In this document: one piece after another, positions 9,290 through 19,459 of the stretch
Layout of the letters: every line of letters begins with the position of its first letter
How positions within the stretch are numbered: position 1 is the first letter of the stretch
NCBI RefSeq assembly: GCF_007097385.1
Contig: NZ_VJZS01000020.1
Location: 24,756 to 88,755 of the forward strand
Length of the DNA stretch: 64,000 nt
Direction of reading: 5' to 3'
Source: Flavobacterium sp. ZT3R18
Lineage (GTDB): Bacteria > Bacteroidota > Bacteroidia > Flavobacteriales > Flavobacteriaceae
Notes under the pieces: model-generated
Seen by the model: only the letters and a program-made list of their open reading frames with translations
What the model was told of the DNA's origin: nothing
Database searches by the model: none
Made by a program: the position numbers and the translations under genes

Positions 9290-12200
9290 ATGAATCTCAC
9301 ACTTCCTCAACAAGATGTCTATTTTGAACAGCTTATGTATCCTGAAGATCCTATTTATAACATAGGGGCAAAAATAATAATCAAAGGAACTATAGTTTAT
9401 GAAGTATTGAATGAGGCATACATACAGCTCATCAATCAACACGATACTTATAGAAGTATTCTAAACCAATTTGATGATGGGATAACAATACAAACGATTA
9501 AAGAGCATATATCATCATTAGAGTATGTCAATTTTTCATCAAGTAATAATGCAGATGATGAAGCAGATGAATTTATGCAAACAATGTTTCAAACCCCTTT
9601 TCAATTAAGTGAAAAAAAAATATTACACAGGTTCATTCTAATAAAAGTAAAAGAGGAATTTCATTATTTGTTTTCTGTATACCATCATATTATTACAGAT
9701 GGTTGGGGAACTTCATTGATGTTTCAACGATTGGTAAAAAACTATAATGAACTCTCAGAATTAGGGAAAATAACTACAGTTTATCCTTTTACTTATAAGG
9801 ACTTTATTAAAGACGATCAGGAGTATTTTATATCGCATAATTATGAAGACGATAAGATATATTGGAAGACAAAATTTCAACAACTTCCTGAAAGATTATT
9901 TGAAAAAATTAAGCAAAAAAATAAACCAAATAAGAGTAGAAGGAAAGTAATAATAGTCAAGCGATCAGTTTATAACCAATTGGAACAAATAAGTGAAGAT
10001 TTAGGGGCTACAACATTTCATGTGATTTTAGGCGTATTATATCTTTATTTTGGCAGGAAACATCAAAATAAAGATTTTGCAATAGGCCTTCCAGTATTAA
10101 ATAGAGGGAAATCGGTATTCAAAAAAACAGTGGGATTGTTCATGGGAGTGTCGCCATTGCGAATTCAATTTAAGTTTGAAGATAATTTTGAGGACTTGGT
10201 AAAAAACATCAAGCAACAATTACGACAAGATTATCGTCATCAACGATTTCCCTTAGGGAAGCTTATTAAAGAACTGGATTTATTTCATGAAAAAGACAGA
10301 CTCTTTAATATCACATTATCTTATGAAAAACAAAACTATGCGGATCATTTTGCCAATACTGAGACAAAAGTAATCCCATTGTCACATCAATCGGAACGTG
10401 TAGCTTTGGCTATTTACATTCGAGAATTTGATGAATCGGAAGATGTTAAAATTGACTTTGATTATAATATCAATTATTTCAATGAATCAGACATTACTAA
10501 AGTGGTAACTCATTTTGAAACATTACTTTCTGCCGTAATTGTTGACGCCCAGGAATCACTTTCAAAATATCAATATATTACAGAAACGGAAAGACAAGAA
10601 TTATTAAATAGCTTCAATAAAACACAATTCAGTTATATTGATGATGCTACTGTAATAAATCTTTTTAATGAGCAAGTAAGCAAAAATCCTGATAGAATAG
10701 CATTAGTAGATGAGCAAATAGAGTATACTTACATCGAGCTGGATATATTATCAAACAAAATAGCAGGTCATTTACAAAAAACAAATAAGGAGCAGCACTC
10801 AGCTACGGTCGCGGTTTTAATGGATCGTTCGGCTAATCTTGTTACTACTTTATTGGGAATATTAAAATCAGGCGGTGCTTATATCCCGTTAGATCCCTCT
10901 TTTCCAAAAGATCGTTTAGAATATATTATTCAACATAGTGAAGTACAGCAAATTATCTCAACCCAAAATCTAAAACACAATCTAAACTTAAATTGTGAAA
11001 TTATAGATATTGAAGTTATATTAAATGAAGAAGCTAATTTAGAACAAATTGAATTAAAAAAATTATCATCTGATGCCACGGCTTATATCATATATACTTC
11101 AGGATCTACCGGTAATCCTAAGGGAGTAGCTATAAGTCACAGATCATTATTGAATTTTTTAATTAGTATACAGCATCAACCCAAAATAGAAAAACAGGAT
11201 TATTTATTTTCAGTTACAACACAATCTTTTGACATATCAATACTTGAATTTTTCACACCATTAATTTCAGGGGCCACCTTATATATTGCAAGTCAGGAAC
11301 TTTTATCAGATCCTTTGGGCATCATCGTAAAGATAGAGGAACTAAAACCTACCATAATTCAAGCGACACCCAGTTTTTACCAAATGCTTTACAATGCTGG
11401 ATGGAAAGGAAATAAAGCAATAAAAATTTTATGCGGAGGTGATCTGTTAAGTGAAACATTGGCCGAAAAATTATTAGGAACTAACGCTGAACTATGGAAT
11501 ATGTATGGGCCAACAGAAACAACAATTTGGTCTAGCTGTAAAAAAATAACTCAAGCCAAAGAAGCTTCAAATATTGGTAATCCTATTCACAACACTGAGT
11601 TTTACATTCTAGATGAATGTATGCAACTTCTACCTATTGGTAGTGTTGGGACTATTTACATTGGTGGTGACGGATTAGCTCAAGGATATTTTAAAAATGA
11701 AGAATTGACCAATGAAAAATTCATTCGAAGCTCATTTAATGAAAATAAGAAAATATACAATACAGGAGACTTAGGAAGATGGAATGAAAAAGGAGAAATA
11801 GAATTTCTAGGACGTAATGACAATCAGGTAAAAATTAGAGGGTATCGCATAGAACTTGGAGAAATAGAAAGTAAGCTAAATCAAATAGAAAACATTAAAG
11901 ATTCTATAGTAATAGCTCAGAAAAGTGCAGAACAAGAAGCAGTGTTAATTGCCTATGTAATTATGGAAACAAGAGAGTTTAATAATCTTGCTATCATCAA
12001 TACTTTGAGAAGAGAATTGCCTGAATATATGATTCCCAATACCATAATACCTTTGGATGAATTCCCATTAACACCTAATAAAAAAGTTGATAGAAAGGCA
12101 CTGTCATTACTTAAAATAGGCATTGAGAAAATAATATCTTCCTATGAAGAACCAACTACAGAAATAGAAATTAGCCTCTGTAATTACTATAAAGAGGTAT

Positions 12201-13735
12201 TAGGAATAAAGGCAGAAATCGGCGTTACGGATAACTTTTTTACACTTGGCGGTCACTCATTAAATGCTGTGAAATTAATAAACCACATAAATGAACAATT
12301 ACATTATAAGATAACCCTAAAAGATGTTTTTGACTATCCGACTATACAAACACTTTCAAAATATCTTGTGAAAAAAGAAGCCAAGCAAAATACTAGCATT
12401 ATGCCTGTAGAAGGACGTTTGTATTATGAAATTACTCCTTCTCAGTACAGTATATGGTTAGCATCACAGGTAGAAGAAAAATCAATAGCTTACAATATGT
12501 CGGCAGTATTCAAAATACATGGTCAAATCAATAAATCTGTTTTAGATCAAGTATTTCTGGAATTACAAAAAAAATATGAAATATTGAGAACTAATTTTAT
12601 TGAAATAGGAGGTATTCCAAATCAAAAAATTTCTCCTCAAGAAAAAATGCATTTATCAATTGATGAATTCTTCTATGAAGAAAAAGAAATGATAAAGTCT
12701 ATCAAATGTTATGTAAATAAAGCATTTGAATTGGAAAATGATACTCTTTTAAGAGTCGCATTATTTCATCAAAAAAACGGACATTCTTATTTGGGGTTCT
12801 GTACGCACCACATCTTTATGGACGGATGGTCTTTAGAAATTTTAATAAAAGAGGTTGTAAACAAATACAAGGAAATAGAGAAACAAGAAGGTTTAAATGA
12901 TCACAAATTGAAGTTTCAATTCAAGGATTATGTTGCATGGCATCAAGAGCAACAAAAAAACTCCAATGAAAAAAATCTAAAGTTCTGGAAAACATACCTT
13001 GAAGGATATTCTTGGAAAAACAGTATACCTTTTGATAATGAATGCTATGAAGAGAAGCATATAGGAGCTGATCATGATTTTGTATATCAATCCGTTAAAT
13101 TTTCGGAATTAAATGAATTTGCTCAGAAACAAAATATATCGCTTCATACACTGTTAGTTAGCACATTTACTATACTCATACACAAAATGTATGGAAAAGA
13201 AGATTTTTGTGTAGGAACAGTTAATTCTGGGAGAACACACTCAGTATTGCATAATCAGTTAGGAATGTTTGTAAAAACCTTGCCTCTAAGAAACCTTATA
13301 AATTCAGAACATACCTTTATAGAGATACTTAAGGAAACTCACCGAAATATGTTAATGATTGATGAGCATCAAGATCTTCCTGAAACGATACAAAATTCAT
13401 TACGATTAGATGTACTGTTGGTATTGCAAAACCCATCGTTTAACTATACCTACATTAATGTAAACGAAAATTTGCATTTGCAAATATCGCCTATGAATAC
13501 ATCTTACAGCAGACTTCCTATGTTAATCACCTTTGCGGTAAATGAAGGAAAAGTATCAGGAACCATAAGTTATAACACTATAAATTATGAAGCAGAAACA
13601 ATAGAGCTAATTAAACTAAAATATGAAAAATTGCTTGGAGAAATTGTGAAAAACTCAAACAAATCTTTAAACTCAATGGATATAAAGTTAGATATTGAAA
13701 AGGAAAGAACGATTGACATAGATTTCAATTTTTAA
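9290..13735 (+). CDS. Nonribosomal peptide synthetase, C-A-T-C
   Basis: I chose the ATG at 9290 (MNLTLPQQDVYF, a normal condensation-domain start) over the in-frame ATG at 9257. The extra 11 residues are hydrophobic and unlike NRPS starts. Domains: C1 1-440 (HHIITDG near 132), A 460-960 (YTSGSTGNPKG near 602), T 965-1040 (LGGHS near 989), C2 1050-1480 (HHIFMDG near 1172). Both condensation motifs are intact. The A-domain code read by eye is D-I-L-Q-L-G-M-I-W-(K), one change from the known glycine code DILQLGLIWK. The protein ends after C2 with no A, T or TE. C2 must therefore act with a carrier on another protein, or it releases the chain. Confidence 0.94.
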   Translation: MNLTLPQQDVYFEQLMYPEDPIYNIGAKIIIKGTIVYEVLNEAYIQLINQHDTYRSILNQFDDGITIQTIKEHISSLEYVNFSSSNNADDEADEFMQTMFQTPFQLSEKKILHRFILIKVKEEFHYLFSVYHHIITDGWGTSLMFQRLVKNYNELSELGKITTVYPFTYKDFIKDDQEYFISHNYEDDKIYWKTKFQQLPERLFEKIKQKNKPNKSRRKVIIVKRSVYNQLEQISEDLGATTFHVILGVLYLYFGRKHQNKDFAIGLPVLNRGKSVFKKTVGLFMGVSPLRIQFKFEDNFEDLVKNIKQQLRQDYRHQRFPLGKLIKELDLFHEKDRLFNITLSYEKQNYADHFANTETKVIPLSHQSERVALAIYIREFDESEDVKIDFDYNINYFNESDITKVVTHFETLLSAVIVDAQESLSKYQYITETERQELLNSFNKTQFSYIDDATVINLFNEQVSKNPDRIALVDEQIEYTYIELDILSNKIAGHLQKTNKEQHSATVAVLMDRSANLVTTLLGILKSGGAYIPLDPSFPKDRLEYIIQHSEVQQIISTQNLKHNLNLNCEIIDIEVILNEEANLEQIELKKLSSDATAYIIYTSGSTGNPKGVAISHRSLLNFLISIQHQPKIEKQDYLFSVTTQSFDISILEFFTPLISGATLYIASQELLSDPLGIIVKIEELKPTIIQATPSFYQMLYNAGWKGNKAIKILCGGDLLSETLAEKLLGTNAELWNMYGPTETTIWSSCKKITQAKEASNIGNPIHNTEFYILDECMQLLPIGSVGTIYIGGDGLAQGYFKNEELTNEKFIRSSFNENKKIYNTGDLGRWNEKGEIEFLGRNDNQVKIRGYRIELGEIESKLNQIENIKDSIVIAQKSAEQEAVLIAYVIMETREFNNLAIINTLRRELPEYMIPNTIIPLDEFPLTPNKKVDRKALSLLKIGIEKIISSYEEPTTEIEISLCNYYKEVLGIKAEIGVTDNFFTLGGHSLNAVKLINHINEQLHYKITLKDVFDYPTIQTLSKYLVKKEAKQNTSIMPVEGRLYYEITPSQYSIWLASQVEEKSIAYNMSAVFKIHGQINKSVLDQVFLELQKKYEILRTNFIEIGGIPNQKISPQEKMHLSIDEFFYEEKEMIKSIKCYVNKAFELENDTLLRVALFHQKNGHSYLGFCTHHIFMDGWSLEILIKEVVNKYKEIEKQEGLNDHKLKFQFKDYVAWHQEQQKNSNEKNLKFWKTYLEGYSWKNSIPFDNECYEEKHIGADHDFVYQSVKFSELNEFAQKQNISLHTLLVSTFTILIHKMYGKEDFCVGTVNSGRTHSVLHNQLGMFVKTLPLRNLINSEHTFIEILKETHRNMLMIDEHQDLPETIQNSLRLDVLLVLQNPSFNYTYINVNENLHLQISPMNTSYSRLPMLITFAVNEGKVSGTISYNTINYEAETIELIKLKYEKLLGEIVKNSNKSLNSMDIKLDIEKERTIDIDFNF

Positions 13736-13777
13736 ACTTAAAAATCTATCTAAAAAACATATCTAAAAAACATACCC

Positions 13778-15718
13778 ATGAAATTAAAAATCACAATTAT
13801 TACTATTACCTTTTTATTTATAACCTTTCTAGGAAACATAAATGCACAAAGTGTAACTTTTAAAAAAAGTACTGCTTTTCTTCCGCAATTTCAAAAATCA
13901 GATGCAAAAAAAATTATTTGGGGATATCTTAATGTCCCCGAAACATGGGGTGTAAATGATGGCAAAACAATAAAAATTGCAGTAACCATATTAAAAAAGA
14001 GTTCAAATATAAAAGATTCAAATGCAGTAGTCTTTTTACAAGGAGGTCCAGGGGCAAGTGGTATTGAAAATATATGGTCATGGTTAGAACATCCACTTCG
14101 AAAAAATAATGATATTGTTTTATTTGATGTCCGCGGAACAGGATATTCCCAGCCAAGGCTATCCGAGGACCTAGGGAAAAAATTTTTAGAAATTTTAGCG
14201 AAGAACCAATCTGAAGAAGAAGATGAAAAACAAAAAACAAATGCTACGATGTCATGTAAGCAAGACCTTATCAACAGAGGAATCAACATTGATGCATATA
14301 ATAGTCTCGCTGTTGCAAAAGATCTTCATGCATTAAAGTCAGCGTTAAACTATAAAAGCTGGAATGTATATGGGGTATCATACGGGACATACATGGCACA
14401 AGTATATGCAAATAATTATGCGGGAGATATAAAATCATTACTATTAGACTCCGCTATCTATGATATTTCAACATATTATGTAGATAATACTGCTAATTAT
14501 ATGAATAGTTTGTACAAAGTATTTAAAATCTGTAAAAGTAAAAAGATATACGATGAGCAATATCCTAATTTAGAGAAAATATACTATAAAGTAATTGCTG
14601 ATTTAGAGAAAAATCCCCTAACAGTATCTGTAGATAAATCACTGATCTCTTCTGGTAAATTTACATACAATGCTGAAGACTTTAAAGTTGCTATTCAACA
14701 AGCTTTATATAATAAGCAGTTAGTAGAAATTATTCCTTTGTTAATTTATCAGTTTCATGAAAGAAAAGGTGAATCACTAGGGAACTTGGTAAGCGCTTTT
14801 TCAAATTTGTTGGGGATGGATTACGGTGTATATTATTGTATGAGCTGTAATGAGACTCTTCCTAATAATGATTTTTCAAAATATCAACAAAATGCATCAC
14901 AATTTAAGGGATTAAATGGAGGAATTTCATTCTATAAATCTGATTTTAAAGTATGTGATGCTTGGAATAGTAATCGTGCAGAAGCTACAAAAAAGCATTA
15001 CAATCTTTCTAATCTATCTTCGGCTACATATCCAGTATTAGTTTTTTCAGGTGAATTTGACCCAATCACACCACTAGTTAACGGAAAAAAAGTAGCAGAA
15101 AGATTCGATAAGGCCTATTGTATTGAAGCGAAGACCTATGGACATGTTCCTAGTTTTACAAAAATAGGGTATGAGGTTGCAGAAAAGTTTATCGATGATC
15201 CTAAACAAAGAATTGATATTGATGTGTTTAATAAATCCAAGAAAATTAAACTTGTCACAGGGGTTATTATTAACAAAGGGGTCTCTAAAATAGGTAAAAG
15301 CATCAGTGAACTAGATCCTATTTTTTTATTCCCTTTAGTAATAGCTTTGGGATTAATGCTTGGATTCATTTTTATGTACCTTGTAAAGTTAATAAAAAAC
15401 AGATACACTACTGTTCAAGATAAAATAGTAAGAATTTGTGTAACGATTACTTCTATTGTTGGATTGGTACTTTTTGGATGTTTGCTTATGGCAATAATTA
15501 AAGTTTCAGAACAAAACTTCTTTGTTTTAGCATTTGGGCTACCAGAAAGCTTCAACTATGTATTTTTATTAGTATTTGTCTTTTTTGTGTTCTTGATTTT
15601 AACTCTGCTGTATTACATCCTTACCATAAAAAAAACCAATGAGAGAAGTGTCATTTTCTCGGTAATTTTTTCAAACATACTATTAGCAACATATTTGCTT
15701 TATTGGGGGATTATATAA
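13778..15718 (+). CDS. Membrane-anchored S33-type serine peptidase/hydrolase
   Basis: This 646-residue protein has a signal peptide ending near NINAQ (residue 24). The alpha/beta-hydrolase domain resembles tripeptidyl/prolyl aminopeptidases of family S33: oxyanion loop GGPGASG near 90, VRGTGYSQP near 115, nucleophile GVSYGTY near 200, acid in FSGEFDPITP near 430, and His in YGHVPS near 455. The last 140 residues form about four membrane helices, which is not standard for S33 enzymes. The catalytic domain should face the periplasm. It follows the NRPS by 42 bp and probably shares its transcript. Trimming of an exported pro-peptide or self-resistance are both possible roles; neither is shown. 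Confidence 0.85.
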   Translation: MKLKITIITITFLFITFLGNINAQSVTFKKSTAFLPQFQKSDAKKIIWGYLNVPETWGVNDGKTIKIAVTILKKSSNIKDSNAVVFLQGGPGASGIENIWSWLEHPLRKNNDIVLFDVRGTGYSQPRLSEDLGKKFLEILAKNQSEEEDEKQKTNATMSCKQDLINRGINIDAYNSLAVAKDLHALKSALNYKSWNVYGVSYGTYMAQVYANNYAGDIKSLLLDSAIYDISTYYVDNTANYMNSLYKVFKICKSKKIYDEQYPNLEKIYYKVIADLEKNPLTVSVDKSLISSGKFTYNAEDFKVAIQQALYNKQLVEIIPLLIYQFHERKGESLGNLVSAFSNLLGMDYGVYYCMSCNETLPNNDFSKYQQNASQFKGLNGGISFYKSDFKVCDAWNSNRAEATKKHYNLSNLSSATYPVLVFSGEFDPITPLVNGKKVAERFDKAYCIEAKTYGHVPSFTKIGYEVAEKFIDDPKQRIDIDVFNKSKKIKLVTGVIINKGVSKIGKSISELDPIFLFPLVIALGLMLGFIFMYLVKLIKNRYTTVQDKIVRICVTITSIVGLVLFGCLLMAIIKVSEQNFFVLAFGLPESFNYVFLLVFVFFVFLILTLLYYILTIKKTNERSVIFSVIFSNILLATYLLYWGII

Positions 15719-15802
15719 AACATTAATAGTATTAATAGCCTGTTTTATTTGAATTACAAAGAAAATATATAAAATTAAATATAAATAAAAAAGCACTTTT
15801 TT

Positions 15803-17173
15803 ATGATAGAAAATATCACTGAAGAATATACAATCCTTTCAGAAAAATTTTTAGAATTTAAAAACAACAATGATGTTCCTGCAAGAATTAACACCAATGA
15901 TGATTCGGTTCCTGACGTATTTAAAAACTATAAATTTCCTGTAAGTGGATGGCCGACACTAATTAACAAACAAATGACTGATGAGTTAACAGTATTATCA
16001 GTAAAAATTCCAAAATTATTAAAACAAATACCCTCTTTGTATTTTAATGATGATATTAATAAACTAGCTGACTTTTATTTCGGAGGAGATGAAACGTTGA
16101 CAGAATTTGCAATGATATGTCATAAAAAAGATATTGAAATAGGTTGTAGATTAGATCTGACTTTTACTGAAGATGGATTTAAAGTTTTAGAAGCCAATAT
16201 AGGATCTTCAATAGGAGGATGGCAAATACAAAGTTTTGAATCTCTTATAAGGAATAATCATCCGGAATTAATAAATAAAGACAAAGTTTGTAATTATAAG
16301 GGAAGGAATACATTACAGATATATATGAAATTCCTTATTGAACAAATAAATAAGCAGGTTGGCGAAAATAGTATCATTAACATATTTATGGAGATGAGCG
16401 GTATAGAAGATGAATTTGAAAAACAACAAAGTTTAATTTTTTTTGATGATCTATTTAAGCAAGAACTTGCAAATTACGGGGTAAAAGGAGGAGCGTATAC
16501 AGGAGATATAAATTCATTAGTATTGGTAGATGGAAATTTATGTCTTGGCGATAAAATTATACAAGGTTTAATAATTTTAACAATGGATATGAATGTTACG
16601 CCAGCAATATTTAGAGCTTTTATGATGGATAAAATATATCTTCCAGATCATCTTGGACTTAAGATGCTCGGTGATAAACGAAACTTATCCATTTTGTTGG
16701 AATTAGCACAGGCTGAAAAATTTTCACCAGAAGAAAATGTATTAATACTTAAAAATATCCCATGGACTTCGTTTATCGAAAATAAAAAAGTCTTTTTCAA
16801 AGACAAAGAATATAGTCTTCCCTACTTATTAAAAACATATAAAGATAAATTTGTGATAAAGGTTGCAATAGGATCTCAGGGGAAGGATGTTTTTATTGGT
16901 AAATTTTCAAGTGGAAAGGAATGGGAAGAAGCTATAGAAATAGCATTGAAAAACAATGCATTTATTGCTCAGGAATTTAGTGATTCATTAGACTTTTTAG
17001 CACCTAACGGACAAAATGAATGGACATCGCATAAACTTATTTGGGGCGCATTTGGTTTTGGTGATTGCTATGGAGGTGTTTGGGTAAGAATGTCAGAAGA
17101 AAGAACGGATGTAGGTGTTATAAACTCTGCAACAGGTGCCGTTGAGGCAATAGTGTTTGAGATTGCTAATTAA
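15803..17173 (+). CDS. ATP-grasp-like ligase (circularly permuted type suspected)
   Basis: 456 residues with no signal peptide. The segment VLEANIGSSIGGWQIQSFE near 135 resembles the metal/ATP-binding 'EvN...' region of circularly permuted ATP-grasp proteins. MLGDKRNLSILLE near 290 resembles their 'nKallall' helix, and KFVIKVAIGSQGKDVFIGK near 353 resembles the nucleotide-binding lysine strand and glycine loop. ATP-grasp enzymes form amide bonds by way of acyl phosphates. Its place between an NRPS and a phosphopantetheinyl transferase suggests that it modifies or extends the peptide. The assignment rests on motif resemblance only and needs a profile search or a structure model. Confidence 0.55.
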   Translation: MIENITEEYTILSEKFLEFKNNNDVPARINTNDDSVPDVFKNYKFPVSGWPTLINKQMTDELTVLSVKIPKLLKQIPSLYFNDDINKLADFYFGGDETLTEFAMICHKKDIEIGCRLDLTFTEDGFKVLEANIGSSIGGWQIQSFESLIRNNHPELINKDKVCNYKGRNTLQIYMKFLIEQINKQVGENSIINIFMEMSGIEDEFEKQQSLIFFDDLFKQELANYGVKGGAYTGDINSLVLVDGNLCLGDKIIQGLIILTMDMNVTPAIFRAFMMDKIYLPDHLGLKMLGDKRNLSILLELAQAEKFSPEENVLILKNIPWTSFIENKKVFFKDKEYSLPYLLKTYKDKFVIKVAIGSQGKDVFIGKFSSGKEWEEAIEIALKNNAFIAQEFSDSLDFLAPNGQNEWTSHKLIWGAFGFGDCYGGVWVRMSEERTDVGVINSATGAVEAIVFEIAN

Positions 17174-17200
17174 TGCTAAAGACAAAATACTTATACAAAA

Positions 17201-17851
17201 ATGACTCAAATTTTATACTCATACATTTCTGAAGAAAATCATAATTACCTTATACAAAAATACCTAAATGAATTCCCAGATGATTTTAAAAAAAAAGTAT
17301 TAGCCTATAGAAAATGGCAAGATGGTCAATTATCCTTATTAGGTAGATTACTTTTGAACCATGGTTTACAAAAAATGGGTAAAAAACACGAAAAAAAAAA
17401 TCTTAACTACACTTCTTATAATAAACCGTTCCTAAATGATATCAATACTAAATTTAATATATCACATTCAGGTGAAATAGTAGTTTGTGTTCTATCGGAC
17501 ATGAATGATATTGGGATAGATATTGAAATAATTCACGAAATAAACATTGAAGATTTTGAGTCACAAATGACAAAAAGTGAATGGAATAATATGACGCTCA
17601 TGGGTGATAGAAAAACGGCTTTTTTTGATTATTGGACACAAAAAGAAGCTGTTGTCAAAGCAGATGGAAAAGGACTTTCCATTCCTCTAAAATCCTTTGA
17701 AGTAACTAACCGTTATGCCAAAATAAATGATGAAGATTTTTTTCTTAAAGAAATTTTTTTAGATGAAAAATATAAATGTCATTTGGCTTTTAAAGATAAG
17801 ATAGATGTAATGATTGTTGGTCCTAACATAGTTATGATTCATGAATTATAG
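17201..17851 (+). CDS. 4'-phosphopantetheinyl transferase, Sfp type
   Basis: 216 residues, close to the length of Sfp-type enzymes. These move the phosphopantetheine arm of CoA onto the carrier-domain serine and so switch on the NRPS proteins at 2 and 9290. Signature motifs are FNISHSGE near 85, IGIDIE near 106 (Mg-binding Asp and Glu), and YWTQKEAVVKADGKGLS near 145. It starts 27 bp after the ATP-grasp-like gene, probably in the same operon, and a hairpin follows at 17888. Confidence 0.93.
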   Translation: MTQILYSYISEENHNYLIQKYLNEFPDDFKKKVLAYRKWQDGQLSLLGRLLLNHGLQKMGKKHEKKNLNYTSYNKPFLNDINTKFNISHSGEIVVCVLSDMNDIGIDIEIIHEINIEDFESQMTKSEWNNMTLMGDRKTAFFDYWTQKEAVVKADGKGLSIPLKSFEVTNRYAKINDEDFFLKEIFLDEKYKCHLAFKDKIDVMIVGPNIVMIHEL

Positions 17852-17887
17852 TTATTTGTTGATAAGCTTTTTACAGAACACTAGCTT

Positions 17888-17913
17888 AATACCTCGCTAC
17901 AGGTATTTTATTT
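17888..17913 (+). terminator. Hairpin terminator after the NRPS operon
   Basis: AATACCT (17888-17894) pairs with AGGTATT (17901-17907) over a 6-nt loop. TTATTT follows. It lies 37 bp after the transferase stop. Confidence 0.65.
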
Positions 17914-18213
17914 CACACCCAGTACGGGCGCACCAGTTATGGCGTTATATAGGCACCAAAAAGAGTTTCTTTACAAGTTGAGAGGGGTTGTGTACGCTGC
18001 GCTCATGATATAAGAGTGGGTACTTCAATATTGTTCGAAAAGCAAGAAGAAAGTTCATCCTATATAACTTTTGAAACATTAATTTAATTCTAGGAATATA
18101 TTGACCGAAAATAATAAATTAGCTATATTTTGAGAACATTATACGCTAGTTTTTAATAAAAATATCAGAAAAAAATACAATTAAACTTTTTAGCTTAATT
18201 AATAATTAATTCG
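17914..18213. other. Noncoding gap with a GC-richer core (17915-18010)
   Basis: I see no ORF of substance. The first hundred bases are clearly richer in G and C than the flanks (for example GTACGGGCGCACCAG), and they contain CACACCC near the start and GGGTACTT near 18026. The second half is AT-rich and leads to the dioxygenase promoter. The core could be a fragment of a mobile sequence or an untranslated RNA; nothing in it decides. Confidence 0.4.
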
Positions 18214-18221
18214 TTACTTTG
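18214..18221 (+). promoter_or_regulatory. Possible -7 element of the dioxygenase gene
   Basis: TTACTTTG differs at one position from the Bacteroidota -7 consensus TAnnTTTG. It lies 19 bp before the ATG at 18241. No clear -33 element was found. Confidence 0.4.
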
Positions 18222-18240
18222 TAAGTACAAAAGATTTAAT

Positions 18241-19032
18241 ATGGATAAAAGTCAAATTGAAAGTTACAATAGAAAAGGTTTTTTAGTTGTCGAAAAAATG
18301 TTTACGCTAGAAGAAGTGATTAAGTGTAAGAATGAAATTTCTTACTTTTATGATAATAAGAATTTGCCAAATGTTATATGTGAAGATAAAAAAATACGGT
18401 CTATATTCGCCCCTCACATGCATTCTAAAATTTACTCGGATCTTTACAAGGATCCAAGATTATTAAATATAAGTTTGAAACTGGTAAAAGAAAATTTATA
18501 TTTATATCAATACAAATTAAATCTTAAAGAGCCCTTTTTAGGAAAATGGTGGGAATGGCATCAGGATTATCCTTACTGGTACTTAGATGATGGAGTAAGT
18601 AATCCGGATATGATTTCTGCAATGATTTATTTAGACGATACGAAATCCTTTCAAGGGCCTCTAATGGTTATTCCGGGGTCGCATACAGCAGGAATAGCAA
18701 AATTTAAGGTGAAAGATATTGTTGATGAAAATAATTTGTTAAATTCACTCGGTTCTAACTTAAAATTCACTGTTGATAATGGTATTGTGAAAGAATATGC
18801 AGATCAAAATGGTATTGAAGTTTTAGAATTTAAAGCTGGATCAGTTATTTTTTTTCACCCGAATTTGTTTCATGCTTCTATAGGTAATCTTTCTCCTTAC
18901 GATAGAGATACTATTATAATAACCTACAACAGTATTAAAAATTTACCAATTTCAGAAAAAAAGAGACCTGATTATATTTGTTCTACAGATTACAGTATTT
19001 TGACTGAAAGTAACGAATTGTATAGTTTGTAA
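18241..19032 (+). CDS. Phytanoyl-CoA dioxygenase (PhyH)-family hydroxylase
   Basis: This 263-residue Fe(II)/2-oxoglutarate enzyme has the metal triad visible: HQD near 103-105 in WWEWHQDYPYW, and the distal His in FFHPNLFHAS near 203. Further family features are LDDTKSFQGPLMVIPGSH near 137-153 and the 2-oxoglutarate-side basic residue after LSPYDRD. The WHQDYPYW and GPLMVIPGSHT segments recall ectoine-hydroxylase-like enzymes that act on free amino acids. The gene has its own promoter region after the NRPS operon. It may hydroxylate an NRPS building block or the finished peptide, but could also be unrelated to it. Confidence 0.85.
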   Translation: MDKSQIESYNRKGFLVVEKMFTLEEVIKCKNEISYFYDNKNLPNVICEDKKIRSIFAPHMHSKIYSDLYKDPRLLNISLKLVKENLYLYQYKLNLKEPFLGKWWEWHQDYPYWYLDDGVSNPDMISAMIYLDDTKSFQGPLMVIPGSHTAGIAKFKVKDIVDENNLLNSLGSNLKFTVDNGIVKEYADQNGIEVLEFKAGSVIFFHPNLFHASIGNLSPYDRDTIIITYNSIKNLPISEKKRPDYICSTDYSILTESNELYSL

Positions 19033-19111
19033 TTTGTTAGAGCAAAGTATTGTGAAGGTTGATATATTAGAAAAGGAATATTATTCATTATAGAATTAAT
19101 ATATTGCAGAA

Positions 19112-19162
19112 AAACAAGTTTAAAATATTTTTCGCTTCTGCTTAAATATTTTAAACTTGTTT
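19112..19162. terminator. Perfect 19-bp inverted repeat, likely bidirectional terminator
   Basis: AAACAAGTTTAAAATATTT at 19112-19130 is repeated in inverted form at 19144-19162 with a 13-nt loop. It lies 80 bp after the dioxygenase stop. The stem is AT-rich with few G-C pairs, so it could instead be a protein-binding dyad. Confidence 0.6.
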
Positions 19163-19459
19163 AATTATATAACTTTAGTGTCTTGATTTGGAATATTTAA
19201 TTTTTACAATATTAAAACGAAATATTCTTTTTAATGATTACAGAGGAAATGATTTAATGAAATTGTTTCTGTTGAATTCCAATAATTTGAATGCTTTTAT
19301 TTTTTAATACTGCTTCTTTGTACCGTTGTAATTTTCTATGTTGCTTAAAATTATTTCATTAAATATGGTGCTTATCTCATAAGTGCGGTAGGCTGTTTTT
19401 TCTAAGGCTTTCATAATACTGTATTTTGGCGTTACTGATTTTAAAATTGGCATATAGGA

